11,740 nucleotides of DNA from RGIG1959 sp045651865. Lineage in GTDB: Bacteria; Bacillota; Clostridia; Oscillospirales; Acutalibacteraceae. The notes under the pieces were generated by a model. The model saw only the letters and a program-made list of their open reading frames with translations, was not told where the DNA came from and searched no databases. This document shows positions 6,195 through 11,740 of this stretch, in pieces (the first letter of the stretch is position 1; each line of letters starts with the position of its first letter). The stretch covers positions 1 through 11,740 of the forward strand of contig JAZRTC010000013.1 in NCBI GenBank assembly GCA_045651865.1. Direction: 5' to 3'. Both the position numbers and the translations under genes were made by a program.

Positions 6195-7241
6195 TTATGT
6201 ATTGTCGGTGAATACCACTCGGCAGTTGCCGTCGTCGAATGTGATGCCCGCACCCGCAAAAAAATTCTCCTGATAGGTGCTTCCGATCACAAGCTCACAC
6301 GGCTGACCGAGATGGTCGAGTTCACCGCCGACGGGATGCACCGCGGCGGTATGCAAATGCCCGCACAGCATGACAGCGGGTTGCAAGTGCTCGCGCAACA
6401 GGCGCGCCCATTCGCGGTAAAGATCGGTCTCGATATCAAACGGCGGATTCTTGACACGGGTAAACGGATTGTGAGAGATCACCACACGGGTGGTGATCCC
6501 CTCCGCTTCATACGGTTTCTCGGCAAGGAGCTTTTGCAAAAAGGCAGTCTGCTCCTGGCGGAACGCGTGACAGCAGACTGTACCGCCGTATTCCGCGTGA
6601 TCATCGGGCTTATCCTCTGCACAGTCCAGAATCACACCCCAGACAGGTCCGAGTCGGAAGGTATAATACGACTTGCCGTCCGCAAGCGGTGTGAACGCTG
6701 TGCGATGCTCGGCAAAGCGACCGCGCAGGTCGTGATTGCCGCGAGCATAGACGATCGGCAGACCGCCGCGTGTGATCACATCGGCCATTTGAAAAATGCC
6801 GTACAGATCGGCTTCTTCGTTGCAATAGCTGATAAGGTCACCGTTGAGAATCAGAAAATCCATCTCCCCGAACGCTTTGGCGGCTTGGATGGGTTCCTCC
6901 ACCAATCCGTGTGCATCGGCGATGTGATAGGCACGCACGGCGCCGGTTTTCGGCACGGGTCGGAACGGGAACGCATATTCCTGCGCATCGGCTGTCTGCG
7001 TGAAATAGGGTTTGCGCTCCACGATCGGTGTGACACACACCGTGTAGCCGCCCGCCGCATCCAGTGCCGCCATCGGCACGGTGACGCGGTGCACGGCAGT
7101 ATCCGAGCGCATTACGCCGTTATGGTGATCGCAATAGCAATCATCCCCCACGCGCACAGCAAACAGGCACGGCGCGTTGACAAGGGTGATAATCTGATAA
7201 GTATTGTCCACCGCAAAGACGGCGGGTGAAAATTTCAACAT
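6195..7241 (-). CDS. Calcineurin-like metallophosphoesterase with N-terminal domain
   Basis: A 348-residue protein. The catalytic half shows all blocks of the dinuclear metallophosphoesterase fold: HIADAHG at 106-112 (Asp109, His111), NGDLI at 133-137, RGNHD at 167-171, VISHNPF at 254-260 and CGHLHT at 293-298. Residues 1-100 form a separate, probably beta-sandwich, region with no signal peptide, so the enzyme is presumably cytosolic. The start at 7241 is preferred over longer in-frame extensions because GGAAG lies nine bases upstream and a near-perfect promoter (7273-7301) would put any earlier start outside the transcript. The substrate is unknown: a phosphomonoester, phosphodiester or nucleotide. 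It is monocistronic and divergent from the nuclease pair. Confidence 0.87.
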   Translation of the reverse strand: MLKFSPAVFAVDNTYQIITLVNAPCLFAVRVGDDCYCDHHNGVMRSDTAVHRVTVPMAALDAAGGYTVCVTPIVERKPYFTQTADAQEYAFPFRPVPKTGAVRAYHIADAHGLVEEPIQAAKAFGEMDFLILNGDLISYCNEEADLYGIFQMADVITRGGLPIVYARGNHDLRGRFAEHRTAFTPLADGKSYYTFRLGPVWGVILDCAEDKPDDHAEYGGTVCCHAFRQEQTAFLQKLLAEKPYEAEGITTRVVISHNPFTRVKNPPFDIETDLYREWARLLREHLQPAVMLCGHLHTAAVHPVGGELDHLGQPCELVIGSTYQENFFAGAGITFDDGNCRVVFTDNT

Positions 7242-7272
7242 CGTGTTCACTTCCGTTATTGATATCCATTTC

Positions 7273-7301
7273 AGTATACAAAACGAACAGGCCTTTGTCA
7301 A
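7273..7301 (-). promoter_or_regulatory. Sigma-A promoter of the phosphoesterase gene
   Basis: On the minus strand TTGACA (7301-7296), 17 bp, TATACT (7278-7273); the leader to the ATG at 7241 is about 25 nt. The -35 box lies nine bases from the -35 of the divergent promoter at 7311-7339, so the two polymerases may compete. Confidence 0.87.
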
Positions 7302-7310
7302 TGCCACCTC

Positions 7311-7339
7311 TTGCACCCTCCATGCCGATGTGCTATACT
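7311..7339 (+). promoter_or_regulatory. Promoter of the 7362-8619 gene pair
   Basis: TTGCAC (7311-7316), 17 bp, TATACT (7334-7339), giving a leader of about 16 nt to the ATG at 7362. The -35 is weaker than its divergent partner (three of six consensus bases). Confidence 0.7.
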
Positions 7340-7361
7340 GAATGAAAAAGGTGGTGCTTTT

Positions 7362-7766
7362 ATGCTGTTGATCGCTTGTCTGGACGACTGCGGCGGGATG
7401 ATGTTCGGTTCGCGCCGACAGAGCAAAGATCGCGTGTTGCGCGCACATATGCTCGCCGCGTGCGCTGAAACCGTGCTGTGGATGAGTCCGTATTCCGCCG
7501 CGCAATTTGAAGAAGGCGCACCCGTGCAGGCGGATGCCGATTATGTGCACAAGATGCAGACGGAGGATGCTTGCTTTGTGGAGGATGGCGCGTTCCCGCA
7601 GGAAAAGCCCGACGAGCTGTTGCTCTATCGCTGGAACCGCCGCTATCCCGCTGATCGGTATTTCCCGTTTGATCCGCTTGAAGCGGGATACCGCCTTGTA
7701 TCATCGGAAGACTTTGTCGGCTCTTCTCACAAAACCATCACCGCTGACCGTTACGAAAAGGAGTGA
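7362..7766 (+). CDS. Conserved hypothetical protein, often annotated 'ribonuclease Z' in Clostridia
   Basis: A 134-residue soluble protein with the N-terminal pattern IACLDDCGGMMFGSRRQSKDRVL and WMSPYSAAQF near residues 45-55. I recall similar small clostridial proteins with a D-x2-G-M-x-F-x2-RRQS-x-DR motif, often labelled ribonuclease Z, but nothing here resembles the HxHxDH metal motif of true RNase Z, so that name is probably an error. Start: AAAGGTGG at 7347-7354 precedes the ATG at 7362 and the promoter excludes earlier codons. The stop overlaps the SD region of the following nuclease lipoprotein, making a two-gene operon; a role linked to that nuclease is possible but not shown. Confidence 0.78.
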   Translation: MLLIACLDDCGGMMFGSRRQSKDRVLRAHMLAACAETVLWMSPYSAAQFEEGAPVQADADYVHKMQTEDACFVEDGAFPQEKPDELLLYRWNRRYPADRYFPFDPLEAGYRLVSSEDFVGSSHKTITADRYEKE

Positions 7767-7770
7767 CGAT

Positions 7771-8619
7771 ATGAAGCTGTTGCGTCTGATGCCGCTGTTG
7801 TTAATGCTTTGCTTGCTGAGTGGCTGTATGCTTCCCTTTGTGTCCTATGCTCCTGCCGTATCCCTCGACAGCATCCCTGCTTATAACGGAACGCCGTATG
7901 TCATTCTTGAAGATAATGTGCCGTTGTTTGCCGAAGAAGAGCTGACGGTTTATGCGTATGAAAACTACAGCTCACTTGACCTGCTCGGACGATGCGGTAC
8001 GGCGGTGGCGTGTCTCGGGCGCGAGCTGATGCCGACTGCCGAACGCGAGAGCATCGGCTCGGTTAAGCCGAGCGGCTGGCAGACGATCAAGTTTGATTTT
8101 GTGGACGGCAAGTATCTGTACAACCGCTGTCACCTGATCGGGTTTCAGCTCGCCGGCGAAAATGCCAACGAGCGCAACCTCATCACGGGTACACGCTACA
8201 TGAACACCGAAGGGATGTTGCCCTTTGAAAACATGGTCGCCGATTACATCAAAGAGACCGACAACCATGTGATGTACCGCGTCACCCCCGTTTACGACGG
8301 CAATAATCCCGTTGCAAACGGTGTGACGATGGAAGCGTATTCCGTCGAGGACAACGGCGAGGGCATCTGCTTTTATGTGTATTGCTACAATGTTCAACCC
8401 GGTGTGACAATCGATTACACAACGGGCAACGCCGTCGCGGCGGTATTGCCCGAGGGTGAGCAAGGGACATATATTCTCAACACCAATTCCAAAAAGATCC
8501 ACAAAGCCGATTGCGACGCGGCGCACAATATCGGTGACAAAAACAAACAGGAATACGAAGGCTCACTCGAAATTCTGCTGTTGCAGGGCTATGAAACAGC
8601 AGGCTGTTGCTTTGATTAA
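7771..8619 (+). CDS. DNA/RNA non-specific endonuclease lipoprotein (EndA-like)
   Basis: A 282-residue exported nuclease. The signal peptide ends in the lipobox LLSGC with Cys19 as the expected lipidation site, so the protein should be tethered outside the membrane. The catalytic core of the beta-beta-alpha-metal fold is NRCHLIG at 118-124 (His121 as general base) with GENANERNLITG following (Asn136 as likely Mg2+ ligand), then TRYMNTEGMLPFENMVADYI. The classic form is DRGH; NRCH is a variant also seen in clostridial homologues. The C-terminus holds a small His/Cys element (His244, Cys248, Cys279, Cys280) after YILNTNSKK, as in many Gram-positive relatives. SD AAAAGGAG at 7757-7763 is seven bases before the ATG. 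Plausible roles are nutrient scavenging, DNA uptake or biofilm DNA turnover. Confidence 0.88.
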   Translation: MKLLRLMPLLLMLCLLSGCMLPFVSYAPAVSLDSIPAYNGTPYVILEDNVPLFAEEELTVYAYENYSSLDLLGRCGTAVACLGRELMPTAERESIGSVKPSGWQTIKFDFVDGKYLYNRCHLIGFQLAGENANERNLITGTRYMNTEGMLPFENMVADYIKETDNHVMYRVTPVYDGNNPVANGVTMEAYSVEDNGEGICFYVYCYNVQPGVTIDYTTGNAVAAVLPEGEQGTYILNTNSKKIHKADCDAAHNIGDKNKQEYEGSLEILLLQGYETAGCCFD

Positions 8620-8651
8620 AAAAAGAACCCCACCGTGGTGGGGTTCTTTTT
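8620..8651. terminator. Bidirectional intrinsic terminator
   Basis: GAACCCCAC (8625-8633) pairs with GTGGGGTTC (8638-8646) around a CGTG loop, with A-tract and T-tract flanks that extend the stem. It overlaps the stop codon of the nuclease gene on one side and touches that of spo0A on the other. Confidence 0.92.
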
Positions 8652-9424
8652 TATGAAATCTTCAGTTGCAGGCGGAATTTATCGGAAATCATGGCAATAA
8701 ATTCGCTGTTCGTCGGCTTGCCGCGGCCGTTATGGATGGTGTAGCCGAAGTAGGAGTTGAGCACATCGACATCCCCTCTGTCCCACGCGACCTCAATGGC
8801 ATGACGAATGGCGCGCTCCACGCGCGACGAGGTTGTGGCATGCTTTTTCGCGACGGCAGGATAGAGTCGCTTGGTGACCGCGTTGATGATGCCGTCGTCC
8901 TCAATCGCCATCAGAATAGCATCACGCAGGTATTGATAGCCTTTGATGTGTGCGGGAACACCGATCTGGTGGATGATATCCGTTACCTGAATTTCCAGAT
9001 TGCTTCCTGCGCTTTGGCTGAGGCGGTCAATGCGCGGCGCGTCCGTGCGTTTGCGGCAAAGGCTGACAATGCGCTCGGACATATCCGCCGCATCAAACGG
9101 TTTCAGGAAATAATACTCCGCGCCCGCGCGCATCGTCTCATATTCCAGATCGGCATTGTCAAAGCCCGACATCACCATAAAATGCGGGCGATCGTTTTGC
9201 AGGCGATTCGCCGCCTCCCTCATCACACCGATCGCATCTAATCTCGGAAGAAAGACATCCATGATCACCACATCGGGTGTTTCTCTCACGATCGTATCGA
9301 GCAGCTGACGGCCGTCTTTCGGAAGAAGCTGGACATCCAGTCCCTTGGTGCGCATCACCTGCGCACACGGCTTGCCGAACTGCTCGCTGTTGTCGGCCAT
9401 TAACACTTTGATTTGTTTTTCCAT
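8651..9424 (-). CDS. spo0A: Sporulation master response regulator Spo0A
   Basis: A 257-residue protein. Residues 1-125 are a receiver domain with phospho-acceptor Asp56 (VVIMDVFLP), Ser86 (VMSGFDN) and Lys108 (FLKPFD). After a short linker, residues 143-257 are the Spo0A C-terminal DNA-binding domain, with the near-invariant IGVPAHIKGYQYLRDAI, SRVERAIRHAIEVAW (recognition helix) and KPTNSEFIAMISDKFRL. It controls entry into sporulation and stationary-phase genes. The ATG at 9424 matches the normal Spo0A N-terminus (MEK); GGAGG is 11 bases upstream. Oddity: the acidic pair that binds Mg2+ reads Asp11-Asn12 instead of Asp-Asp. It is monocistronic and convergent with the nuclease gene; the region upstream carries two palindromes and an 0A box. 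Confidence 0.96.
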   Translation of the reverse strand: MEKQIKVLMADNSEQFGKPCAQVMRTKGLDVQLLPKDGRQLLDTIVRETPDVVIMDVFLPRLDAIGVMREAANRLQNDRPHFMVMSGFDNADLEYETMRAGAEYYFLKPFDAADMSERIVSLCRKRTDAPRIDRLSQSAGSNLEIQVTDIIHQIGVPAHIKGYQYLRDAILMAIEDDGIINAVTKRLYPAVAKKHATTSSRVERAIRHAIEVAWDRGDVDVLNSYFGYTIHNGRGKPTNSEFIAMISDKFRLQLKIS

Positions 9425-9476
9425 AATACTTGTAACCTCCGCTTGTATGTTGTAGTTTGCTGTTCTGTGCAAGAAG

Positions 9477-9505
9477 ATATTACCATTTATTGGTAATTTA
9501 TGCAA
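9477..9505 (-). promoter_or_regulatory. Probable spo0A promoter overlapping a palindrome
   Basis: On the minus strand TTGCAT (9505-9500), 17 bp, TAATAT (9482-9477): three of six and four of six consensus matches. The 17-bp palindrome at 9480-9496 fills the spacer and enters the -10 box, as expected for a repressor site. The leader to the ATG would be about 45 nt. I found no clear sigma-H promoter. Confidence 0.5.
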
Positions 9506-9540
9506 GAGTTTGGCAAATAAAAATTACCAGAAAATGGTAA
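9480..9540. repeat. Two copies of palindrome TTACCA-N5-TGGTAA upstream of spo0A
   Basis: Copy one is at 9480-9496 (spacer TTTAT) and copy two at 9524-9540 (spacer GAAAA). Arms are identical in both, the N5 differs, and the centres (9488, 9532) are 44 bp apart, about four helical turns, so both face the same side of the DNA. This is the pattern of paired operator sites for a dimeric regulator that could bind cooperatively. Regulator unknown. Confidence 0.75.
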
Positions 9541-9682
9541 ATTTTCGATACAATAATGACCTCTCTGTAAGAAAAAGCGGGAAACCGCGCGAAGAACCGA
9601 AGAAAAGGTGAAATTTCTGTTATCTGCGGTTTTTCGCGTATTTTCGCCAATCTTATGCGGATGCCAAAAACTTTTTTGCTTC

Positions 9683-9691
9683 TTCGACAAA
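9683..9691 (-). promoter_or_regulatory. Consensus 0A box (Spo0A~P binding site)
   Basis: The minus strand reads TTTGTCGAA, an exact match to the 0A-box consensus TTTGTCRAA. It lies about 260 bp upstream of the spo0A start and 20 bp upstream of the purC -35 box, so it could serve spo0A autoregulation or purC. The rest of the intergenic region 9541-9682 shows only short weak hairpins (for example GCGG-GAAA-CCGC at 9577-9588). Confidence 0.5.
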
Positions 9692-9709
9692 CTTTTTTTC
9701 GTTTGGTAG

Positions 9710-9738
9710 TTGTACTTGCGCGAATTTTGTGATAGAAT
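9710..9738 (+). promoter_or_regulatory. purC promoter
   Basis: TTGTAC (9710-9715), 17 bp, TAGAAT (9733-9738), with TGTGA just before the -10 (extended -10-like). The leader is about 43 nt, too short for a purine riboswitch, and no riboswitch core was seen. Confidence 0.68.
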
Positions 9739-9787
9739 ATTTCCGTTGAATTTTTACCCAGACTTTTTGTAAAGGGGATCAATTGTT

Positions 9788-10477
9788 ATGAAAAAACTGT
9801 ACGAAGGCAAAACCAAAGATGTTTACGAGCTCGACAACGGCAATGTGATGCTCAAGTTCAAGGACGACTGCACGGGCAAAGACGGCGTGTTCGATCCCGG
9901 TGAGAACACGGTCGGCCTGACCATTGAAGGCATCGGCAAGGCAAACCACGAGACCTCCATCCATTATTTTGAGCTGCTGAAAGCGGCGGGCATCAAGACC
10001 CACTATGTCAGCGCGGATATCGACAACGCGACGATGGAGCTCCTCCCCGCGACGGTGTTCGGTCACGGCCTTGAGGTTATCTGCCGTGTGGTGGCAAGGG
10101 GCAGGTTCATCCGCCGCTACGGCGAGTACATCGCGGACGGCACCGTGCTTGAGGGCGGTTATGTGGAATGCACCTTCAAGAACGACGCGCTGGGCGATCC
10201 GCTCGTCACGGGCGAAGGCCTCGCGGCACTGGGCGTGATGACTCCTGCGATGTTCGAGAGCATGAAGGAGCAAACCCTCAGAATCACCAAGATCGTGGCA
10301 GACGACCTCAAGAAGATCGGTCTGGATCTGTGGGATATCAAGTTTGAGTTCGGCTACAACAACGACGAAGTCATCCTCATTGACGAGATCGCTTCGGGCA
10401 ACATGCGCGTCTACAAAGACGGCGTGATCGTTCCCCCCGTGGAACTGACCAAGCTCATCCTCGCAGCTTGCAAATAA
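9788..10477 (+). CDS. purC: SAICAR synthetase (phosphoribosylaminoimidazolesuccinocarboxamide synthase)
   Basis: A 229-residue cytosolic enzyme that joins CAIR and aspartate using ATP in purine synthesis. ATP-grasp-like N-lobe motif YEGKTKDVYE at 5-14, then ICRVVARGRFIRRYG at 98-112, FKNDALGDPL at 130-139, DIKFEFG at 183-189 and LIDEIASGNMRVYKDG at 197-212. It belongs to the short clostridial branch and lacks the C-terminal tail (KDxFR region) of E. coli-type PurC. In the substrate loop the usual Gly-Ser is Gly105-Arg106. AAAGGGG at 9771-9777 precedes the ATG by ten bases. No other pur gene is adjacent and a very strong terminator follows, so the gene is transcribed alone. Confidence 0.93.
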   Translation: MKKLYEGKTKDVYELDNGNVMLKFKDDCTGKDGVFDPGENTVGLTIEGIGKANHETSIHYFELLKAAGIKTHYVSADIDNATMELLPATVFGHGLEVICRVVARGRFIRRYGEYIADGTVLEGGYVECTFKNDALGDPLVTGEGLAALGVMTPAMFESMKEQTLRITKIVADDLKKIGLDLWDIKFEFGYNNDEVILIDEIASGNMRVYKDGVIVPPVELTKLILAACK

Positions 10478-10485
10478 GAGAATAT

Positions 10486-10529
10486 AAAAAAGTCCCGCTG
10501 TTATCACACGATAACAGCGGGACTTTTTT
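10486..10529. terminator. Very strong bidirectional intrinsic terminator
   Basis: A perfect 20-bp inverted repeat (10486-10505 with 10510-10529) around an ACAC loop: the A6/T6 flanks are part of it and the core is GTCCCGCTGTTATC. It ends purC and, on the minus strand, the HTH gene, whose stop codon begins in the T-tract at 10529. Confidence 0.95.
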
Positions 10530-10774
10530 TACAGATGCTTTTCGATCTCTTCTTCAATCGTTGCTACAATGGCGCTCATTTTGACATTGAGCGCATTGGA
10601 TAAGCGATAGAGCGTTTCCAAAGTCGGCTTGCGCTCACCGCGTTCGATCGCACTTAGATGGCTTCGTCCGATGTCCGCAAGCCCGCTCAGAACCTCCTGC
10701 GACAGTCCGCATCGCTTACGATAACGAGCAATTACTTCCCCTACAATAACAGAATCCAATATCGGTATATACAC
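10529..10774 (-). CDS. XRE-family HTH regulator (SinR/immunity-repressor type)
   Basis: An 81-residue protein with a single HTH_3 domain: VIARYRKRCGLSQEVLSGLADIG, then SHLSAIERGERKPTLETLYRLSNALNVKMSAI, followed by a short acidic C-terminal helix. The GTG at 10774 is preferred because AGAGGTGAGG lies directly upstream at normal distance; an in-frame ATG at 10846 would add 24 residues unlike an HTH protein and sits within the divergent promoter. The SD is in the loop and the start codon in the stem of the hairpin at 10767-10795, so translation may be controlled. It is divergent from the VanZ-like gene, and the direct repeats at 10821-10852 are its likely operator. Confidence 0.87.
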   Translation of the reverse strand: MYIPILDSVIVGEVIARYRKRCGLSQEVLSGLADIGRSHLSAIERGERKPTLETLYRLSNALNVKMSAIVATIEEEIEKHL

Positions 10775-10795
10775 GCGCCTCACCTCTGTGTATAT
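10767..10795 (-). promoter_or_regulatory. RNA hairpin over the SD and start codon of the HTH gene
   Basis: On the minus strand ATATACAC (10795-10788) pairs with GTGTATAT (10774-10767). The 13-nt loop contains the SD AGAGGTGAGG, and the stem's right arm begins with the GTG start codon. Eight pairs, mostly A-U, give modest stability, which could act as a simple on/off or temperature-sensitive control. The fold is real on paper; the function is inferred. Confidence 0.55.
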
Positions 10796-10820
10796 TGTAT
10801 GTGCATTTTCTTCTGTTTTT

Positions 10821-10852
10821 GAACACATATGTTGACAAATGAACACTTATGT
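10821..10852. repeat. Two 12-bp direct repeats, likely operator
   Basis: GAACACATATGT (10821-10832) and GAACACTTATGT (10841-10852) differ at one base and start exactly 20 bp apart, about two helical turns. One copy touches the -35 box and the other fills the spacer of the promoter at 10832-10860, so a bound protein would block it. The adjacent divergent XRE gene is the natural candidate. Confidence 0.75.
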
Positions 10853-10860
10853 ATTATAAT
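10832..10860 (+). promoter_or_regulatory. Perfect consensus sigma-A promoter
   Basis: TTGACA (10832-10837), exactly 17 bp, TATAAT (10855-10860). It drives the VanZ-like and DUF5067 genes with a leader of about 25 nt. Such a strong promoter overlaid with repeats suggests a gene pair that is tightly repressed and strongly expressed when released. Confidence 0.92.
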
Positions 10861-10891
10861 TATTCAAAACATTTTATTATTGGAACTGCTT

Positions 10892-11281
10892 ATGAAAAAC
10901 ATAACACTTCTAGTTTTGGGAATTTTCTCACTTTCCGTGGGCGGTCTTATTTATATTGTTTTTCGTCCAGACACCCTTATTCACACGCTTGTTTCTTCTT
11001 TTATGCCTCTTCCCCGGGAATGCATCTGTCAAAACTCATTTATCCGTTTTTATCTTCCGGATGCTCTATGGGCATTTAGTCTTGGATGTTTTTTATCAAC
11101 ACTGTTAGAAAACCGTTTGATTTTTGCCTTGATTGTTGCGGGATACGGTATTGCATGGGAGCTTGCACAAGCTCTTTCGATCATAAGCGGTACAGCTGAT
11201 CTTATTGATGTTGGTATGTATGTTATAGCTGCATTGGCAGTTGTTGGCATAAATCTATTATTTAAGGAGAATCCAAAATGA
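10892..11281 (+). CDS. VanZ-like small integral membrane protein
   Basis: A 129-residue protein with four hydrophobic segments at about residues 4-24, 54-72, 76-96 and 104-124. The pattern PDALWAF at 56-62, then WELAQ at 89-93 and GTADLIDVGMY at 100-110, resembles the conserved E-x2-Q and G-x2-D-x2-D positions of the VanZ-like superfamily, so I place it there tentatively. VanZ itself gives low-level teicoplanin resistance, but most relatives have no known role. The ATG at 10892 follows a weak SD (GGAA, 10882-10885) and lies inside the transcript from the promoter at 10832-10860; an upstream in-frame extension would begin within that promoter. The stop overlaps the next ATG in ATGA. Confidence 0.68.
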   Translation: MKNITLLVLGIFSLSVGGLIYIVFRPDTLIHTLVSSFMPLPRECICQNSFIRFYLPDALWAFSLGCFLSTLLENRLIFALIVAGYGIAWELAQALSIISGTADLIDVGMYVIAALAVVGINLLFKENPK

Positions 11282-11740
11282 AAAAGCTCTACACTGTACT
11301 ATTGGTTCTCGCTGTTCTGCTTTCCTTCGGTCTGTTTGCTCTGGGAAGCTCTTCGGACAGCGATACCGATACAAACGACGGAAACAACACCGAGGTCGGT
11401 TCGGTAGAAAAGCAAGAAGAAACCAAAAACGCTTTGGGGAAATACACCGTTGATATCGAATCCTGCCGCTTGGCTAAGGACTTCGAGGGAAAAGATGTGG
11501 TCATCGTCAAATATGTTTTTGCGAATGTCAGTAACGATACCGCTACCGCCTTCTACATCGCAATGGACGATCAGGTTTATCAAAACGGTGTTGGTCTTAA
11601 TGAAGCGTTTATACTCGATGAAAGCGCCAATTACAGTAGTGATAACAGTACAAAGGAAATCAAAAAAGGTGCTTCTATTGAAGTTGAAGTCGCTTACGAA
11701 TTAAACGATACAACAACCGACATTGAAGTGGAAGTCAAAG
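11278..11740 (+). CDS. DUF5067-like exported protein, 3' end cut by window
   Basis: The frame is open at the window end; 154 codons are visible. MKK is followed by a hydrophobic stretch to about residue 23 (export signal), an Asp/Asn/Ser-rich linker (residues 24-55), then a folded domain starting LGKYTVDIESCRLAKDFEGKDVVIVKY. That sequence plus VFANVSNDTA and QVYQNGV is typical of DUF5067, an Ig-like extracellular domain of Firmicutes lipoproteins. Unlike most members it has no lipobox cysteine: the expected site reads FALGSSSD, so it is either secreted or anchored by an uncleaved signal. SD AAGGAGA at 11263-11269. It is translationally coupled to the VanZ-like gene by a 4-nt overlap. Function unknown. 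Confidence 0.75.
   Translation, partial: MKKLYTVLLVLAVLLSFGLFALGSSSDSDTDTNDGNNTEVGSVEKQEETKNALGKYTVDIESCRLAKDFEGKDVVIVKYVFANVSNDTATAFYIAMDDQVYQNGVGLNEAFILDESANYSSDNSTKEIKKGASIEVEVAYELNDTTTDIEVEVK

Noticed and set aside
4922..6259. 445-codon minus-strand open frame opposite the symporter
   Set aside because: A shadow of the AGCS gene: very rich in Arg, His, Asp and Gln with no hydrophobic core, and it runs through the terminator at 6151-6189.
6048..7229. 393-codon plus-strand frame opposite the phosphoesterase
   Set aside because: It crosses the terminator at 6151-6189 and overlaps two well-supported genes; the minus-strand reading has all metallophosphoesterase motifs.
9577..9588. GCGG-GAAA-CCGC mini-hairpin with T-tract on the minus strand as a terminator or attenuator of spo0A
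   Set aside because: Only four base pairs; too weak to call, and the probable spo0A promoter is downstream of it.
9498..9782. Minus-strand 94-codon frame upstream of spo0A
   Set aside because: Needs a TTG start with no SD, is Lys/Arg/Phe-rich low-complexity sequence in an AT-rich intergenic region, and runs across the palindromes.
9739..9787. Purine or other riboswitch in the purC leader
   Set aside because: The leader after the promoter is only about 43 nt and shows no conserved aptamer core or attenuator hairpin.

Overview
The window looks like a chromosome fragment of an endospore-forming Clostridia bacterium, most plausibly an Oscillospiraceae/Ruminococcaceae-type gut lineage. The reasons are a clear spo0A gene, a short clostridial-type PurC, strong Gram-positive Shine-Dalgarno (SD) sites, TTGACA-17-TATAAT-type promoters, several small XRE regulators, and medium GC with AT-rich intergenic DNA. 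No rRNA, tRNA, CRISPR array, insertion sequence or phage gene was seen. The organism assignment is inference from gene content.

Layout. (1) 1-524: the end of an aconitase-X large subunit and its complete small (swivel) subunit, overlapping by 4 nt. (2) 560-1922: a regulated membrane module of a DUF2975 protein, a YozG-like HTH and a membrane-anchored hypothetical protein, driven by a near-consensus promoter that sits inside a perfect 13-bp inverted repeat. (3) 1964-2407, minus strand: a small XRE repressor preceded by an unusual leader with a strong promoter, a 24-codon ORF with a good SD, and an intrinsic terminator whose left arm can also pair with the ORF body. (4) 2442-6148: an operon of an AAC(3)-type N-acyltransferase, a ceramidase-like protein and an AGCS sodium:amino-acid symporter. 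(5) 6195-7241, minus: a calcineurin-like phosphoesterase, divergent from (6) 7362-8619, a conserved protein of unknown function plus a secreted DNA/RNA non-specific nuclease lipoprotein. (7) 8651-9424, minus: spo0A, with two 17-bp palindromes at its probable promoter and a consensus 0A box further upstream. (8) 9788-10477: purC, alone. (9) 10529-10774, minus: an XRE regulator, divergent from a VanZ-like membrane protein and a truncated DUF5067 protein. The two directions are separated by a perfect consensus promoter overlaid with 12-bp direct repeats.

Genes alternate between convergent and divergent. All four convergent junctions (1922/1964, 6148/6195, 8619/8651, 10477/10529) hold one short intrinsic terminator with A/T-rich flanks on both sides, so each probably stops transcription from both directions. 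Three separate units are a small XRE-type regulator next to a membrane protein or a leader, with symmetric or repeated sites at the promoter, which suggests locally autoregulated switches. The most interesting parts are regulatory: the leader/attenuator-like arrangement at 2227-2407, the SD-masking palindrome at 571-614, the hairpin over the start codon at 10767-10795, and the paired palindromes at spo0A. None matches a named system that I recognise, and all mechanisms given are inferences from sequence symmetry.
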